DNA of 64,000 bases from Ampelomyces quisqualis (Eukaryota; Ascomycota; Dothideomycetes; Pleosporales; Phaeosphaeriaceae), in NCBI GenBank assembly GCA_018398575.1, contig JAGTXZ010000021.1, forward strand, positions 2,914,001 to 2,978,000. The letters are read 5' to 3'. Position 1 is the stretch's first letter; every line of letters begins with the position of its first letter. Shown in pieces: positions 33,253-43,849 of the stretch. The position numbers and the translations under genes are program-made. The notes under the pieces were generated by a model, which made no database searches, had not been told where the DNA came from, and saw only the letters and a program-made list of their open reading frames with translations.

Positions 33253-33476
33253 GGACATACGTCCAACTGGATTAATGGGCATCAAATTCATCAGGTTTAC
33301 CTTCGCTACTACTTTCACTTTCGCTACATTCGCATATCCAGCTGGTCTCTTATCGTTGTGATCTACTTCTCAACAATCTTTTCAGAACTTTGCACATTCA
33401 CTCAAATCATCTTCAGTATTAGCACCAGCATTACATTCGCTCTTCCAAATTTCAAATTACAAAAAAAAACATCACG

Positions 33477-34817
33477 ATGAAGTACACAACCGCAACCCTT
33501 ATTGCGCTTATTGGCATGACCAATGCGCTCCCCAAGTACAACGCATACCCTGCCGACGGCACTCAGCCTACCTACGCTACTGCCACCAGCATCTTCGTTC
33601 CCCTGCCTTCCATCTCTGCTCCAACACGCACGAGTGCTCCTGCCGCTGGTTCCGGTCCTACGAACGCTCCTGCTGCTGGTTCCGGTTCCAACTATGGCTC
33701 CGGTTCCAATTCTGGCTCTGGCTCAGGGTCTGGTTCCGTGCCCAACTCTGGAGTTGGCTCACCAGCCAATAATGGAGGTGGTTATGGCGGAGGTTCTGGC
33801 TCTGGCTCTGGCTCTGGAGGAGCAGGACGCCCAAGTGGAGTCGGTGCAGGAGGCTGGGTTGGAGGCGGTGTAGGAGGCCAAGTCGGAGGCGGTCTGGGTG
33901 GTGGACTCCTCGGAGGTCTGCTCGGAGGTCTTGGAGCCAACGGTGGTCTTGGTGTCGGCGCCGGTGTCCGCGGTGGCGCTGGCGCAGGCCTTGGAGTCGG
34001 AGGTCTCGTCAGTGGCCTTCTCGGAGCCGGAGCCGGAGCAGGAGTCAACGGCGGAGCTGGAGTAGGAGCTGGAGTTCGTGGCGGAGCTGGAGTCGGAGCA
34101 GGAGTTGGCGGCGGAGCTGGAGCTGGAGCTGGAGTGAACGGTGGTCTTGGTGTCGGCGCCGGTGTCCGCGGTGGCGCTGGCGCAGGCCTTGGAGTCGGAG
34201 GTCTCGTCAGTGGCCTTCTCGGAGCCGGAGCCGGAGTTAACGGCGGAGCTGGAGTGGGAGCTGGAGTGAATGGCGGAGCTGGAGCTGGAGTTCGTGGCGG
34301 AGTTGGAGCTGGAGCAGGAGTAGGAGCAGGAGTTGGCGGCGGAGTTGGAGTTGGAGCAGGAGTTCGTGGCGGAGCTGGAGTAGGAGCAGGAGTTGGCGGC
34401 GGAGCTGGAGTAGGAGCTGGAGTCCACGGCGGAGTTGGAGGTGGAGCACAAGTTGGCGGCGGAGTTGGAGGTGGAGCACAAGTTGGCGGCGGAGTTGGAG
34501 TTGGAGTTGGAGCAGGAGTTCGTGGCGGAGCTGGAGTAGGAGCAGGAGTTGGCGGCGGAGCTGGAGTAGGAGCTGGAGTCCACGGCGGAGCTGGAGCAGG
34601 AGCACAAGTTGGCGGCGGAGTTGGAGCTGGAGCACAAGTTGGCGGCGGAGTTGGAGCTGGAGCTGGAGTTCACGGTGGAGCAGGAGCAGGAGCAGGAGCT
34701 CACGGGGGGGAGTCGGAGCAGGAGTCGGAGTCGGAGCATGAGCAGGAGCATGAAGATGAGTCAGACAACGAGTCGGAGTCGGAGTCGGAGTGGGAGTCAG
34801 AGTCCGAGGAGGAGTAG
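33477..34817 (+). CDS. Secreted glycine-rich repeat protein with acidic tail
   Basis: Single exon, 446 aa. Signal peptide MKYTTATLIALIGMTNA, cleavage probably after Ala17, then a Pro/Ser/Thr stretch with APAAGSG repeats and Gly-Ser repeats (about residues 60-115). The body (about 115-405) is almost only Gly, Val, Ala with Arg/Asn/His/Gln at fixed places: repeats of the type VGAGVGGGAGVGAGVRGGAG and LVSGLLGAGAG. A 198-bp in-frame duplication (33940 and 34138) is exact over about 97 nt. The last 40 residues switch to Glu/Ser (ESESEHEQEHEDES). No cysteines, no GPI signal, no known enzyme domain. It resembles elastin- or cell-wall-like glycine-rich proteins, and the function is not recognisable. 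It is the last gene before the AT-rich compartment. Confidence 0.75.
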   Translation: MKYTTATLIALIGMTNALPKYNAYPADGTQPTYATATSIFVPLPSISAPTRTSAPAAGSGPTNAPAAGSGSNYGSGSNSGSGSGSGSVPNSGVGSPANNGGGYGGGSGSGSGSGGAGRPSGVGAGGWVGGGVGGQVGGGLGGGLLGGLLGGLGANGGLGVGAGVRGGAGAGLGVGGLVSGLLGAGAGAGVNGGAGVGAGVRGGAGVGAGVGGGAGAGAGVNGGLGVGAGVRGGAGAGLGVGGLVSGLLGAGAGVNGGAGVGAGVNGGAGAGVRGGVGAGAGVGAGVGGGVGVGAGVRGGAGVGAGVGGGAGVGAGVHGGVGGGAQVGGGVGGGAQVGGGVGVGVGAGVRGGAGVGAGVGGGAGVGAGVHGGAGAGAQVGGGVGAGAQVGGGVGAGAGVHGGAGAGAGAHGGESEQESESEHEQEHEDESDNESESESEWESESEEE

Positions 34818-37627
34818 TAGCCCAAGGAAACATCTGAGGCCACAGATTTGTTAACAGATTAAGAAGCAGGCTGGGCTGTTGGAAACGATACTTAAACTCG
34901 ACTGTACAAATTTTAATTCAATATAGCATAAGTTATTCTCTTCAACACTACTGCATTTATCTATAATACTTTGATTCATTACTAAGGTTTATCTAAGATT
35001 AGACTATTAATCTGATAAAGTTATCTATAGTGTTAGAAAACTACTAATTTCTAATACTCTAGTTACTAAGTTTTACTTTTAGATTGTTATATTTTTAAGT
35101 AATATCTAGCTTTTTCTATACCTTGATTAGCTTACTTAAAACAGAATTGTAAACTAGAAACTTATAGAAGGTAGGTAGACCCTAAGAGTAGATACTGGGA
35201 TATAGAGTTGTAAATTTAATAGCCTATCTTAGTATCTAGAAACTACTATAGAAGTCTTTTATAGCTACCTAGAAATCTTCTACTAGTTCTAGTCCAAGAA
35301 TATTTAGAAGTTCTAGATCTAGAAGTCTTTAGGCGTTCTAGCTATAGAACTCTTCTAGTGTTTCTAGAGTAGACCTAAGGTTTTTCTATAACTAATAGAA
35401 TCTCTAGGTAGTAGCTTGTTACAAAACTAAACAAATTATTAGTAAGTCTTATATCTATCTCTTCTAACTATTATATAATAAACTCTTTTTACCTTCTTAC
35501 GTAAATATATATTCTATATTAGTTACCTTATACTAGCTAGTAACGTTTACAGTCTTAATAATATTAGTAAATAAGTATATAGTTATATAGTATATATCTT
35601 ATTTACTTTATTTAAAAGAGTTATAGAAAATATATAAATCTAGACTAATATAAAAACTACTACCTAATAGTATAGTATTACTACTCTCTTATTATTAGTA
35701 GATTATCTTTTTAGTTTTTCTTCTAGTATACTATAGACTGCTAGCCTATACTAGATATCTTAGCTTATTAGAGATATTATTCTAAAACCTATAGAAAAAA
35801 GTTTAATTAAAGATAGTATAAGCTAAGACAGGTCTTTTATATATAGTAGACGCTAGTTATATTTATTATATATAACTAGAATACTAGTATATATAATACT
35901 TATCTTTATAAATTTATAATTATAATACTTCTATTATTATCTCTAGGCTCTTATAAGAATATATATAGACCTAGAGTAGACTTATTTTTCTATATAGTGC
36001 TTATTATATTTATATAGGTATTATTTATAGCTACCTTCTTTCTTTACTTTTACTACTACTATATATATATATATACGTAACACTTCTATAACTTATATAG
36101 CTACTAGGCTAATCTAGTAGTCTAGAACTATTATTAAAGTATTTATAGCTTAGAGTCTAGACTTTCTACTAGGTAACTCTAGTAGCCTTTTTATAAGTTT
36201 CTACTACTTATATCTTAATAGTATTAAGTATAGTATATAGATAAGACAGTTAAAAATAAGCTTAAAGTTTTTGTTTCTTAAAAGTCTTTACTACTTTTTG
36301 TTTATAATCTCTTTATATAATTATTTTACTACTAGGCTTCTACCTTCTCTTTATTTGTAAAGTATATTTTAGTATAATATAGATATGCTAAGAATTGTAT
36401 TAGCTTAGAAGAGATTAAGTAAGTTTATAAGAAATTGCTTTATATTTAAAAAGATCTTTTAAGAGCTTAGAATCTTTTAATCCAAAACGCTTACTAGAGT
36501 AATTTTGTTATATAGACCTAAATTAGGCTCTTATAAAGTATGTGTTAATTCTAAGATATCTTTCTATTATTTAAGTATTTTTCTTCTACTTATATCTCTT
36601 ATTCTTTCTTTCTTTCTAGAGAATAAACAAAACTATTGTACTCTAGTGTATTTTATTTCTTTATAAGTATACTAGTTTCTTATATTATAATAAGTATAAC
36701 TAAGATTATAATAACAGAAGATATCTTAAGCCTATAGAAATAAGAGGTTTTTACAGTAGCAAAAATATAGCATAATAATACTAGTATAAGTAGAAGTTAC
36801 TTAATTTCTTTTAAATAGCTTTACTATAGAACCTTTCTTTTATAAATATAATTAAATATACATTCTTAAGACTAGAATATACTAAGCTAGATATAGAAGA
36901 CTCTAAGACTAAAGTACACTTAAGTAGTACTAGTGTAGTACTACTAAGGTACTAGAGCTTTTATATATATCTTATATATATATATATATAAGCTAGAGTT
37001 ATACTTTATTAGTATAGGCGCGTTGTATAAATTGTAACCTCTTTTCTACTATAGTATTCTTTTAATTGAGTAATCTTTTATATATACAAACCTATTACTT
37101 ATAGTTATAGATAATATAGTGCCTTAATTATAGAATAAACTAATAATTTGTTTCTAACTAATTATATAGTAGTTCTATACTACTATACTACTATTTCTCA
37201 AATTGTTAAATCTAAATAGCTATACTTTAGCCCTTAGCTTAAAATTAAAATAGAAACTTAGACGTTTAAAAAGAAAGATACTTTTACTAGTAGCGTAGTA
37301 TAAAGTCCAGATATTTTGTTAAATTATTCAAGCGTAAAAAGATACGTTGACACTAAGAGATTTTTCTAATACTAAAGAACTTTTTTTATAGAAGAAAAGA
37401 TATTTAGTAGTTTAAAAAAGGTTTACTATTGGCACTTACTATCTTGTCTCTTCTAATAGCTAGATACTAATTTGTACAGACGAAATAGAATGGTTTAACA
37501 AAGAGCAGCTTAATAATGTTACAAGGACGGCCTTATACAAGCACTACCGCTATCTTCCAGAAGGCTAAAGCTCAGAGCAGCAGAACCACAAAGGCATCGA
37601 GTCTATTTACATTGACGGTCAGAGAGA
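34818..37627. mobile_element. AT-rich, TpA-rich degenerate DNA
   Basis: From about 34,870 base composition drops sharply to AT-rich sequence dominated by TA, CTAG and TTA, with few CA/TG steps. No reading frame beyond about 60 codons survives on either strand. Weak protein-like text with regularly spaced TAA/TAG can be read on the minus strand around 35.4-36.3 kb, but no family was recognised. The pattern is that of RIP-mutated transposons. The final 190 bp (from about 37,440) return to ordinary composition as the 3' flank of the GMC gene. Confidence 0.6.
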
Positions 37628-39551
37628 TCACTGCCCGTTTTTGATGTTATCGGCAATCTTCTCGGCAAGCGCATAGACTGTTGACTGCGGATGACCAGGC
37701 GGCAATAGCGCGAATGCACTTGCGTCTACAACTCTTAAGCCTTTAACACCTATAACGCGTGCCTTGCTGTCAACGACCGCGTCAGGGTCATTAACCTTGC
37801 CCATCTTACAAGTGCAACTCGCGTGCCAGACTGTCATGACAGTACTGCGGATAGTATCAAGAATCTGTGCATCAGTCTGCACGCTGGGACCAGGGAAGTA
37901 TTCTTTGGTATCCGCCAGACCACGCTTCATAGCATCTGTGGCAAAAGCCTGGCGGATGCGTTTGTAGATTGCGATGGCCACGGATTGATCGGTAGAATCA
38001 GTGAGCCACTTTGGGTCAATGTTGGGGAGCCGATCAACGCTGGCGCTGTTCAAAGTGACTGAGCCGCGAGACAGAGGAGCGACAAGGGCGCCGAGGATAG
38101 ATGCATACTGAAAGCCGTCGTTAGGCTGAGTAGTTAAAAGATTGGAAAAGTTTCCGACGTAACCAGGTGCGGAGAGGTACTCGATCTCTGGCCACGATGC
38201 GGGATACTGATTAAGTACGGACGCAGCTGCGGTCGTGATAAGGTTACGAGGTGCCTTTTCCCAAGCCAGATAGTCACTGACAGGGTTGGTGAGAGGACCA
38301 CGCTTCAAGATAGAGTAGTCGTACGCGAACTGGGAAGCAACATAGCCAGGATCATTTGCAAGCTTTGTGAACGTCTCAACGTTGTAGCGATAGGTGGGTC
38401 CAAAGAAGACGTGATCTTGCATATTCTTGCCTACGCCGCGGCGATCAGCAACAATTGGTATCTTGTATTTGTTGAGCTGATCCGAAGGTCCAACTCCCGA
38501 TACCATGAGTAATTGAGGAGATTGGAAGGCACCTGCTGAAAGAATGACTTCTTTCGTGGCCGTTAACACAAGCGTGGTTCCGTTTTTTCCTGGTATCTGG
38601 ACCCCAGTGGCACGTTTGTCCTGGTTGAATAGGATTTTCTGAGCTTGCGTAAGACTATACACTTTGAGATTTGGACGATCTTTTGCGGCCGCAAGGAAAG
38701 TTGTCTGGCTCGAAGCACGCTTCTGGTTGCCAGGTGTAATGGTAGAGCTGCAGTACTGCGAGCCAAGGAGGTCTCCAGAGTTAAAGTCATCTCTAGTTCG
38801 AATGCCAATGCCGTTCATTCCGCCCTCCATGTAGCTTGAGAAAGGCCCAGCATAGTTCGCATATGAGACGTCCAGTGGGCCACTAGTAGCATCAAAAGCG
38901 CTGGCCACGAATTCTGCCGATGCGTTTGCTGCGCGCATGCTAGTGTTTGGTGGAGTGAACCGAACAGATTTCTTAAAATAGGGTAGGAGTGCGTCGAAGG
39001 TATACGAGGTATCGTTGACCTGTTCCGCCCAACGTTGGTAAGATCCTCGGTCGCCGCGTTGATAGATCATGAAATTACGAGCAGAGCTAACTGGAGTCAG
39101 AATGGATCGACGTCATACATATGACAAGAATACCTTCCGCCCAAACACTTCCCACGCGTGTACTTAATCTGTCGGTTGTTTGCACCTGCCTGCGCAGTAG
39201 TGATGAAGTTCCAATCAACGGCAAGATTTTGATCAGACGGGCTAGAGCCTGCCCAGATGATGTCTCCCGCTGGCGTTGATGATAGAGCCGGGTTAGTAAC
39301 CTGGTAGTAAGTACCTGCTTCGATTACAGCCACTTGGACATTACTGTCCTCAGATAGGCGGCTCGCAAGCACTAGACCAGCTGTACCGCCCTTTTTTGCA
39401 AAGTTAGTCGACATGTTATGTTCTGATAACAAATACTTACACCAATAATTACATAGTCAAAGGCAGCACTCTGCCTTTTCTGTTTCTCTGCAACTGGCAC
39501 AGCAGAGGCTAAAAGAGCCACCAAAGGAATATATCTGAGAAATGTCCGCAT
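37628..39551 (-). CDS. Secreted GMC oxidoreductase (FAD-dependent)
   Basis: Three exons, minus strand: 39441..39551, 39134..39390 and 37628..39086, with introns of 50 and 47 nt. The frame closes at 608 aa. A signal peptide MRTFLRYIPLVALLASAVPV is followed by FDYVIIGGGTAGL (FAD dinucleotide motif, exon 1/2 junction) and AVIEAG. Next are GKCLGGSSARNFMIYQRGD (GMC signature 1, exon 2/3 junction) and LSAGAFQSPQLLMVSGVGP (signature 2). The C-terminal catalytic histidine regions TVWHASCTCKMG and LLPPGHPQSTVYALAEKIAD complete the family pattern. Family members include aryl-alcohol, glucose and choline oxidases and patulin synthase. The substrate is unknown. No stop or frameshift is seen although both flanks are RIP-like AT-rich DNA, so it may be under selection or recently arrived. 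Confidence 0.93.
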
Positions 39552-39580
39552 CGTAATCGAGCAAGGAAAAGAAAGGAATA

Positions 39581-39700
39581 AGTTGGATAAGGATAGAAAG
39601 AGTTGGATAGGGATAGAAAGAGTTGGATAGGGATAGAAAGAGTTGGATAAGGACAGAAAGAGTTAGATAAGGACAGAAGGCGTGGAATAAGGACAGAAAT
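39581..39700. repeat. 20-bp minisatellite upstream of the GMC gene
   Basis: Six head-to-tail 20-mers of the type AGTTGGATAAGGATAGAAAG. The first four differ at one or two sites, the last two more. The array begins 30 bp upstream of the GMC start codon, in its 5' UTR or promoter. Confidence 0.92.
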
Positions 39701-40732
39701 GGACAGAGAAGAGAAGAAAGGATTGTTGGTAGGAAAAAAAAGTTGCGGGTGCTGTTTCTCTTTAAATGTAGTTGCCTTCTTCTCCTAACGCTTTCAAAGT
39801 TGCTTAAATCTACTTTAGAGTTAGAAACTGCTAGCAATGTCTAGCCTTCTCTCCTGATTTTAGCATTTCGCATGGAGACAAAGAGTTAAGACGCGAGATG
39901 TACTACTCGCGTAGCGTAGTATGGTTCAGAACTCCTGGAGTTACGTATAGGGGGGTAGGAAAGGAGAGGCTAAGATACTTAGCACTATAAGATTATACGA
40001 CATAACAGTTTGCCGTTTTGAAAGCTAGGTATATAATGATTCTAGCGTTTCTGATACTCTAAAATGCTGCCAAGTAATTGATGTACGCTCCTGCATATGC
40101 GTATTCTAGACACCTACATTTAATTACTTCAAAAATAAAGAATCTCTTTGACAGCTTCAGAGCTTGCTGTAAGGAAATCAAAAAGAGGATTGGTAACGTT
40201 ACAATAGCTACAGCCACAACTTCAGGAATCAAAGGTCTGTTAGAATCTAGAATACTAGCAAAAACCTTCTGAGCTTAGCTGTGCAACCAAAGACTCAAGA
40301 GCGTCTTAATTCTTCGGTAGGTATTCGCCTGTTCGCGGCCATTCCCTCCCTAGCTACTATTCGTTAGTAACGCAGGGCCTAGATGCGGTTCCCTAAGGTC
40401 CAATGCAGAGTGACAGGACTAGCGCCGCCCGCCGAATTAACGACCTCCTGCGGGATACCCGAAGGCAGTAGCACAAGCGAGAGCTTGGCAGTAGAGAAAG
40501 CTTCTTGCTAGTGTAGTGTGAACTACTGCAAGCGTGCCAGACATCTAAGGAAGCTAACAGTCTGCTTTATCAATTTGCACGTTTGTGAAACCAGCTAGAA
40601 CGTAGTTTCGAGATAGGGGTTAACGCTCCTAGTACAGAAGTAATGCTAGCATAGCAGAGCTTTATATTTTTGGTTATTTTAGCTCTAGTTGTTAGCTCCT
40701 GTTAGCCCCTGGGCGGCTGTGGTGGTAGTAGC
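39701..40732. other. Intermediate-GC, non-coding region
   Basis: Promoter side of the GMC gene and further upstream. Composition alternates between AT-rich and ordinary. From about 40,300 to 40,560 the DNA is GC-balanced and may be a less damaged transposon fragment. No gene is supported. Confidence 0.35.
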
Positions 40733-41058
40733 ATGTCAACTAACTATGGGTTGTACCTCGGCAGACTTTGGATTCCCCGAAGTGGCATAGCTGCTCTTTG
40801 GAGAAAATTCTCAAGTTAGATCTCCTGTAGTTATAGTTAACCTACTAGAACATGCTTCAAGCGTGTTTGCAAAATAAATCAGTTATTCTAGTAGAGCTAT
40901 CTAGAAGCGGTCTAGCGGGCGCGTTGATCTGACCACGGCCTAGCAGACAATTACCTAGCCACGCTAACTGATTCCCAAGTCTGTCGAGGTACATCCCGTG
41001 GTTAGTTGACCTGCCGCCTGCAAGTCAACTGAGGTACAACCCATAGTCAGTTAACCTG
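40733..41058. repeat. Inverted plus direct repeat cluster (34 bp units)
   Basis: Unit A (40733-40766, GTCAACTAACTATGGG then TTGTACCTCGGCAGAC) recurs inverted as unit B (40979-41012) with about five differences. Unit C (41024-41058) is a direct repeat of B, 45 bp further on. A and B enclose about 210 bp. A run of 12 G (41065-41076) lies just beyond. Probably transposon ends; no target duplication identified. Confidence 0.6.
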
Positions 41059-41311
41059 CTGGCTGGGGGGGGGGGGCGGTAACTAACGTTCTGGGCCGAC
41101 ATAGGTTGAGACGGCTGCGAGTCGTGGCCTAGGCGGAGGCTGCCTTTAGCCTAATGAATTGGAATTATAGTAACACTATGTATGCTGCACGGCTCTGATG
41201 CGACCGGAAGTACGCATTTAGTCTACGGAAACCCTACCCGTCCTATAGAGACTAAGCGGAGTCAGCACAGAGGGCGGGTACCTTCTACATGTGCTGACAT
41301 AGATTCCTTAC

Positions 41312-41812
41312 TACTCGCGCTACGCACTACCTTCGCTCCGCATATGTGGCGACTTTATTACTATAAGTAAGGCTATCAACGCTGGCGGTAATACGGAGTA
41401 TTATCCCCCCGCTTGTAATCCTCCGCGGCGCCTGAATACTCCACTCGCATGTCTAACTAGAGCTCAACCTCGACTCTAGTATACTCCTCAGCGTCTTAGA
41501 GAGCGGCTACAGTAACGATAAGATTGCACTTGATTACCTTACGCACTTTGAGAAATGGACAGCAAAGCAGCAGGTAGGGCAATAGCGGCTCCTTATATTT
41601 AATAGCCAATGATCTCTGGCCACGTCAAAAACAACACTAAATGTATCTCAAAATATATAGTAGCTATATAACTTTAATGCCTTAACTTCAAATAATCATC
41701 CAAAAGGTCTACGTTTGGGTGGTGCCTGCATAAGATAGCAATCATGGAGATGTTCGCTCCTTAAGCTTGGTAGCACTACCAAGCGGAGCGAATGTGGTGC
41801 GTGGCGCGAGTA
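41312..41812. mobile_element. About 500-bp element with 30-bp terminal inverted repeats
   Basis: Left arm 41312-41341 (TACTCGCGCTACGCACTACC then TTCGCTCCGC) matches right arm 41783-41812 in inverted orientation with about three differences. A perfect 9-bp stem with a 2-nt loop (GCTTGGTAG/CTACCAAGC) sits beside the right arm (41765-41784). The inside has no coding sequence. A 20-bp part of the arm also occurs at 32014-32033. Confidence 0.5.
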
Positions 41813-42951
41813 CGGCTGTACTTTGGCCGCTTGGCTAGCTTCTTTATCGCGAGTTTCTACGGTAGAACTTTGTTAGACGTATACGCGCCCGTTTGTACCT
41901 TAATGGCAACGTGGCAGAATTTACTACGTGTGAGCAGATTAGTGTTATCGTCTTCTAGGGCCTACAAAGTCGCTGTTTGGTGTAGAGTACCAAGCAACCT
42001 ACTAAGGGACAACGCGCTGAGACGCGACGCGGCAAACTGTAAGATAAAACCTGCGATGTAATAACCTTTAGTACATGATACGATAGCTGATGCGTCTTGA
42101 TGCAAAGTAGCGAGTACGCTTGGATTGCACTACTGCCTACAAGAGACCCTATTGGCCTAACGCTGTCGACTGCATCGCGTGAGCAGGAGAATATAACGGG
42201 CTGATAGACGCGTCCCTACTACTATTAGGCTGCTGTCTGGCGTGTTCAAAAGGTACGTGATTGACAAAGATAACCTAGCGCTTAACTCTAGCTATGTCTA
42301 CTCGCTGCGGAAGCATAGCGGCAGCATGTCTTCTGGTAAGAAGAGATGCACTGCTGCCAGCTGCCTACATCTACAGCAAGAAGCGTGCCGCTACCTATCT
42401 TAAAGACAACTAGTAGCAGTCGAAGTAGTTGTAGAGCACCTACGAAGAGTACTGCGTGTCTCTGCTTATAGTAGACTTGATGTGCAACATGTAGGACGAG
42501 TAGGATTGCGAAGATAACAATGCTAACGATACTGTGTCGCTGTTACCTTACTACATTGTCCCCTTGTTTAAGGGAAGCTCCGAAGCTGCTATTATTATGG
42601 GAGAAGGAGGTAATCAAGGGCTTGTTTATTACTATTAGCCTAATATAGCCTAGCGTACAGCTATTTAAGCAGCTTCTTTAGAGTCTACTCTTATTATCAA
42701 TTTAATTATAACTTTATAAATACTCTATATTATAACTTTAATAGGTTATAGGCCTAGCGCGCTAATTTATTATTATCTTCTAAATTATCTACATCTTCTA
42801 CTACTTAGTTCTTTACATATACTATAATAATACCTTTATAGTTTAGATTTCTTTTACTTACTTTACTAGCTTACTAACGCGTTACTAAGCTAGCTAAGTT
42901 TACGCTAGTAAATAGATTTAGAGTACTTACTTATAGGTAGAAGTTAGATTA
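41813..42951. other. Degenerate transposon-like DNA
   Basis: 42,240-42,620 has ordinary GC and can be read with interruptions as hydrophilic protein (for example KDNLALNSSYVYSLRKHSG), possibly a transposase fragment, but no family was recognised. After about 42,640 the sequence turns AT-rich again. Confidence 0.3.
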
Positions 42952-42956
42952 GAGTT

Positions 42957-43175
42957 TATAGAAGCTAAGCAATACTATAGATCAAATTGTTATAAGTAAA
43001 AAGAATTGTATTACTTGTTCTATACTATGTAAGAGTTAATTAGATTAAATACACTAAGCTAAGAGACAGCTTAATTAGTTAGTCTAATCCTAAAAGTATC
43101 TTTACTTCCTTAGTAACATACTTAGGTATTATACGTAACAATTCTGTAATCTACTAATTTATATACTCTGTTACA
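42957..43175 (-). repeat. 3' LTR of the copia element
   Basis: 219 bp. Differs from the partner LTR at about 16 positions by eye, nearly all transitions, as expected from RIP. The first base pair step TG is changed to TA. Confidence 0.88.
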
Positions 43176-43849
43176 TACCCTCTAGATTAGGTAAACTTGT
43201 TAGCTTGCCTAATCTATTTAGTAGAGTAGAAGTAGTAATTAAGGTAAACAGCAATACTACTCTATATTGTAAGCGTTGCGTTGCTTAATTTATTAGCTTA
43301 AACGTAAGTTATTAGCGCATAAATTCCTAATTATTTACTATATATATAATTAAATTTAATATTAGTATTGTTTGCTTATAATTATAACCTACGTTATCTT
43401 AACTTAGTCTTGTGTAAAAGTCTTGTTACTTGTAAGTAGGTAGTCTTATATTATAGAAGCAAACAGACTATTAGTGTAGGTTTACCTGTAGGCTAAGCTT
43501 TAATTTAGAGCGTTTGCTATTACCTAGCCTATTAGCTAGGTAAAAGGCAGTCTATTTATATGTATTGTTATAGAGTAAGATTACGCAACTAGGTAAGAAA
43601 GCAGTAGGTAGGCTTGTTGCCTAGTAGTTGCGTTACTTAGGTATAAGAAGCCTACCTGCTCTTTTATTCTTATACTCTAGGGTATTAATTAACTTATTAA
43701 TTAACTTATTAACTAGCTATCTATTTACTTATTCTTTTAGTTATCTACTTTATTAACTACTTACTTAATCTCCTCTATTATAGTAAGTTTTTCTGCTCTT
43801 AATCTAGTCTATTGCTAACTTAGGTAGCTGCTTAAGAAGAATCCTACTG

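Larger units (their letters stand above)
31820..33476. other. Intergenic, 1.66 kb, holding an inverted-repeat element
   Basis: Between the MFS transporter and the glycine-rich protein gene. It contains the inverted repeat pair 32391-32434 / 32640-32680 (listed separately), a TACTCCGTA element near 31972-31980, a copy of a dispersed CGCGCCACGCACTAC motif (32018-32032) and, toward the right, a TATA box (33246-33252) followed by a long C/T-rich leader before the ATG at 33477. Confidence 0.5.

Noticed and set aside
33759..34833. Long minus-strand frames (330 and 198 codons) rich in Ser, Leu, Arg, Gln over the glycine-rich gene
   Set aside because: They mirror the repeat units of the plus-strand gene, have no signal peptide or domain, and the plus-strand frame has a proper signal peptide and leader.
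3878..39551. A biosynthetic gene cluster (SDR, OYE, MFS transporter, GMC oxidoreductase)
   Set aside because: There is no backbone synthase, and these genes are separated by unrelated housekeeping genes over 35 kb.
41792..42061. 89-codon plus-strand frame
   Set aside because: It begins inside the right inverted repeat of the 500-bp element and shows no domain or leader.
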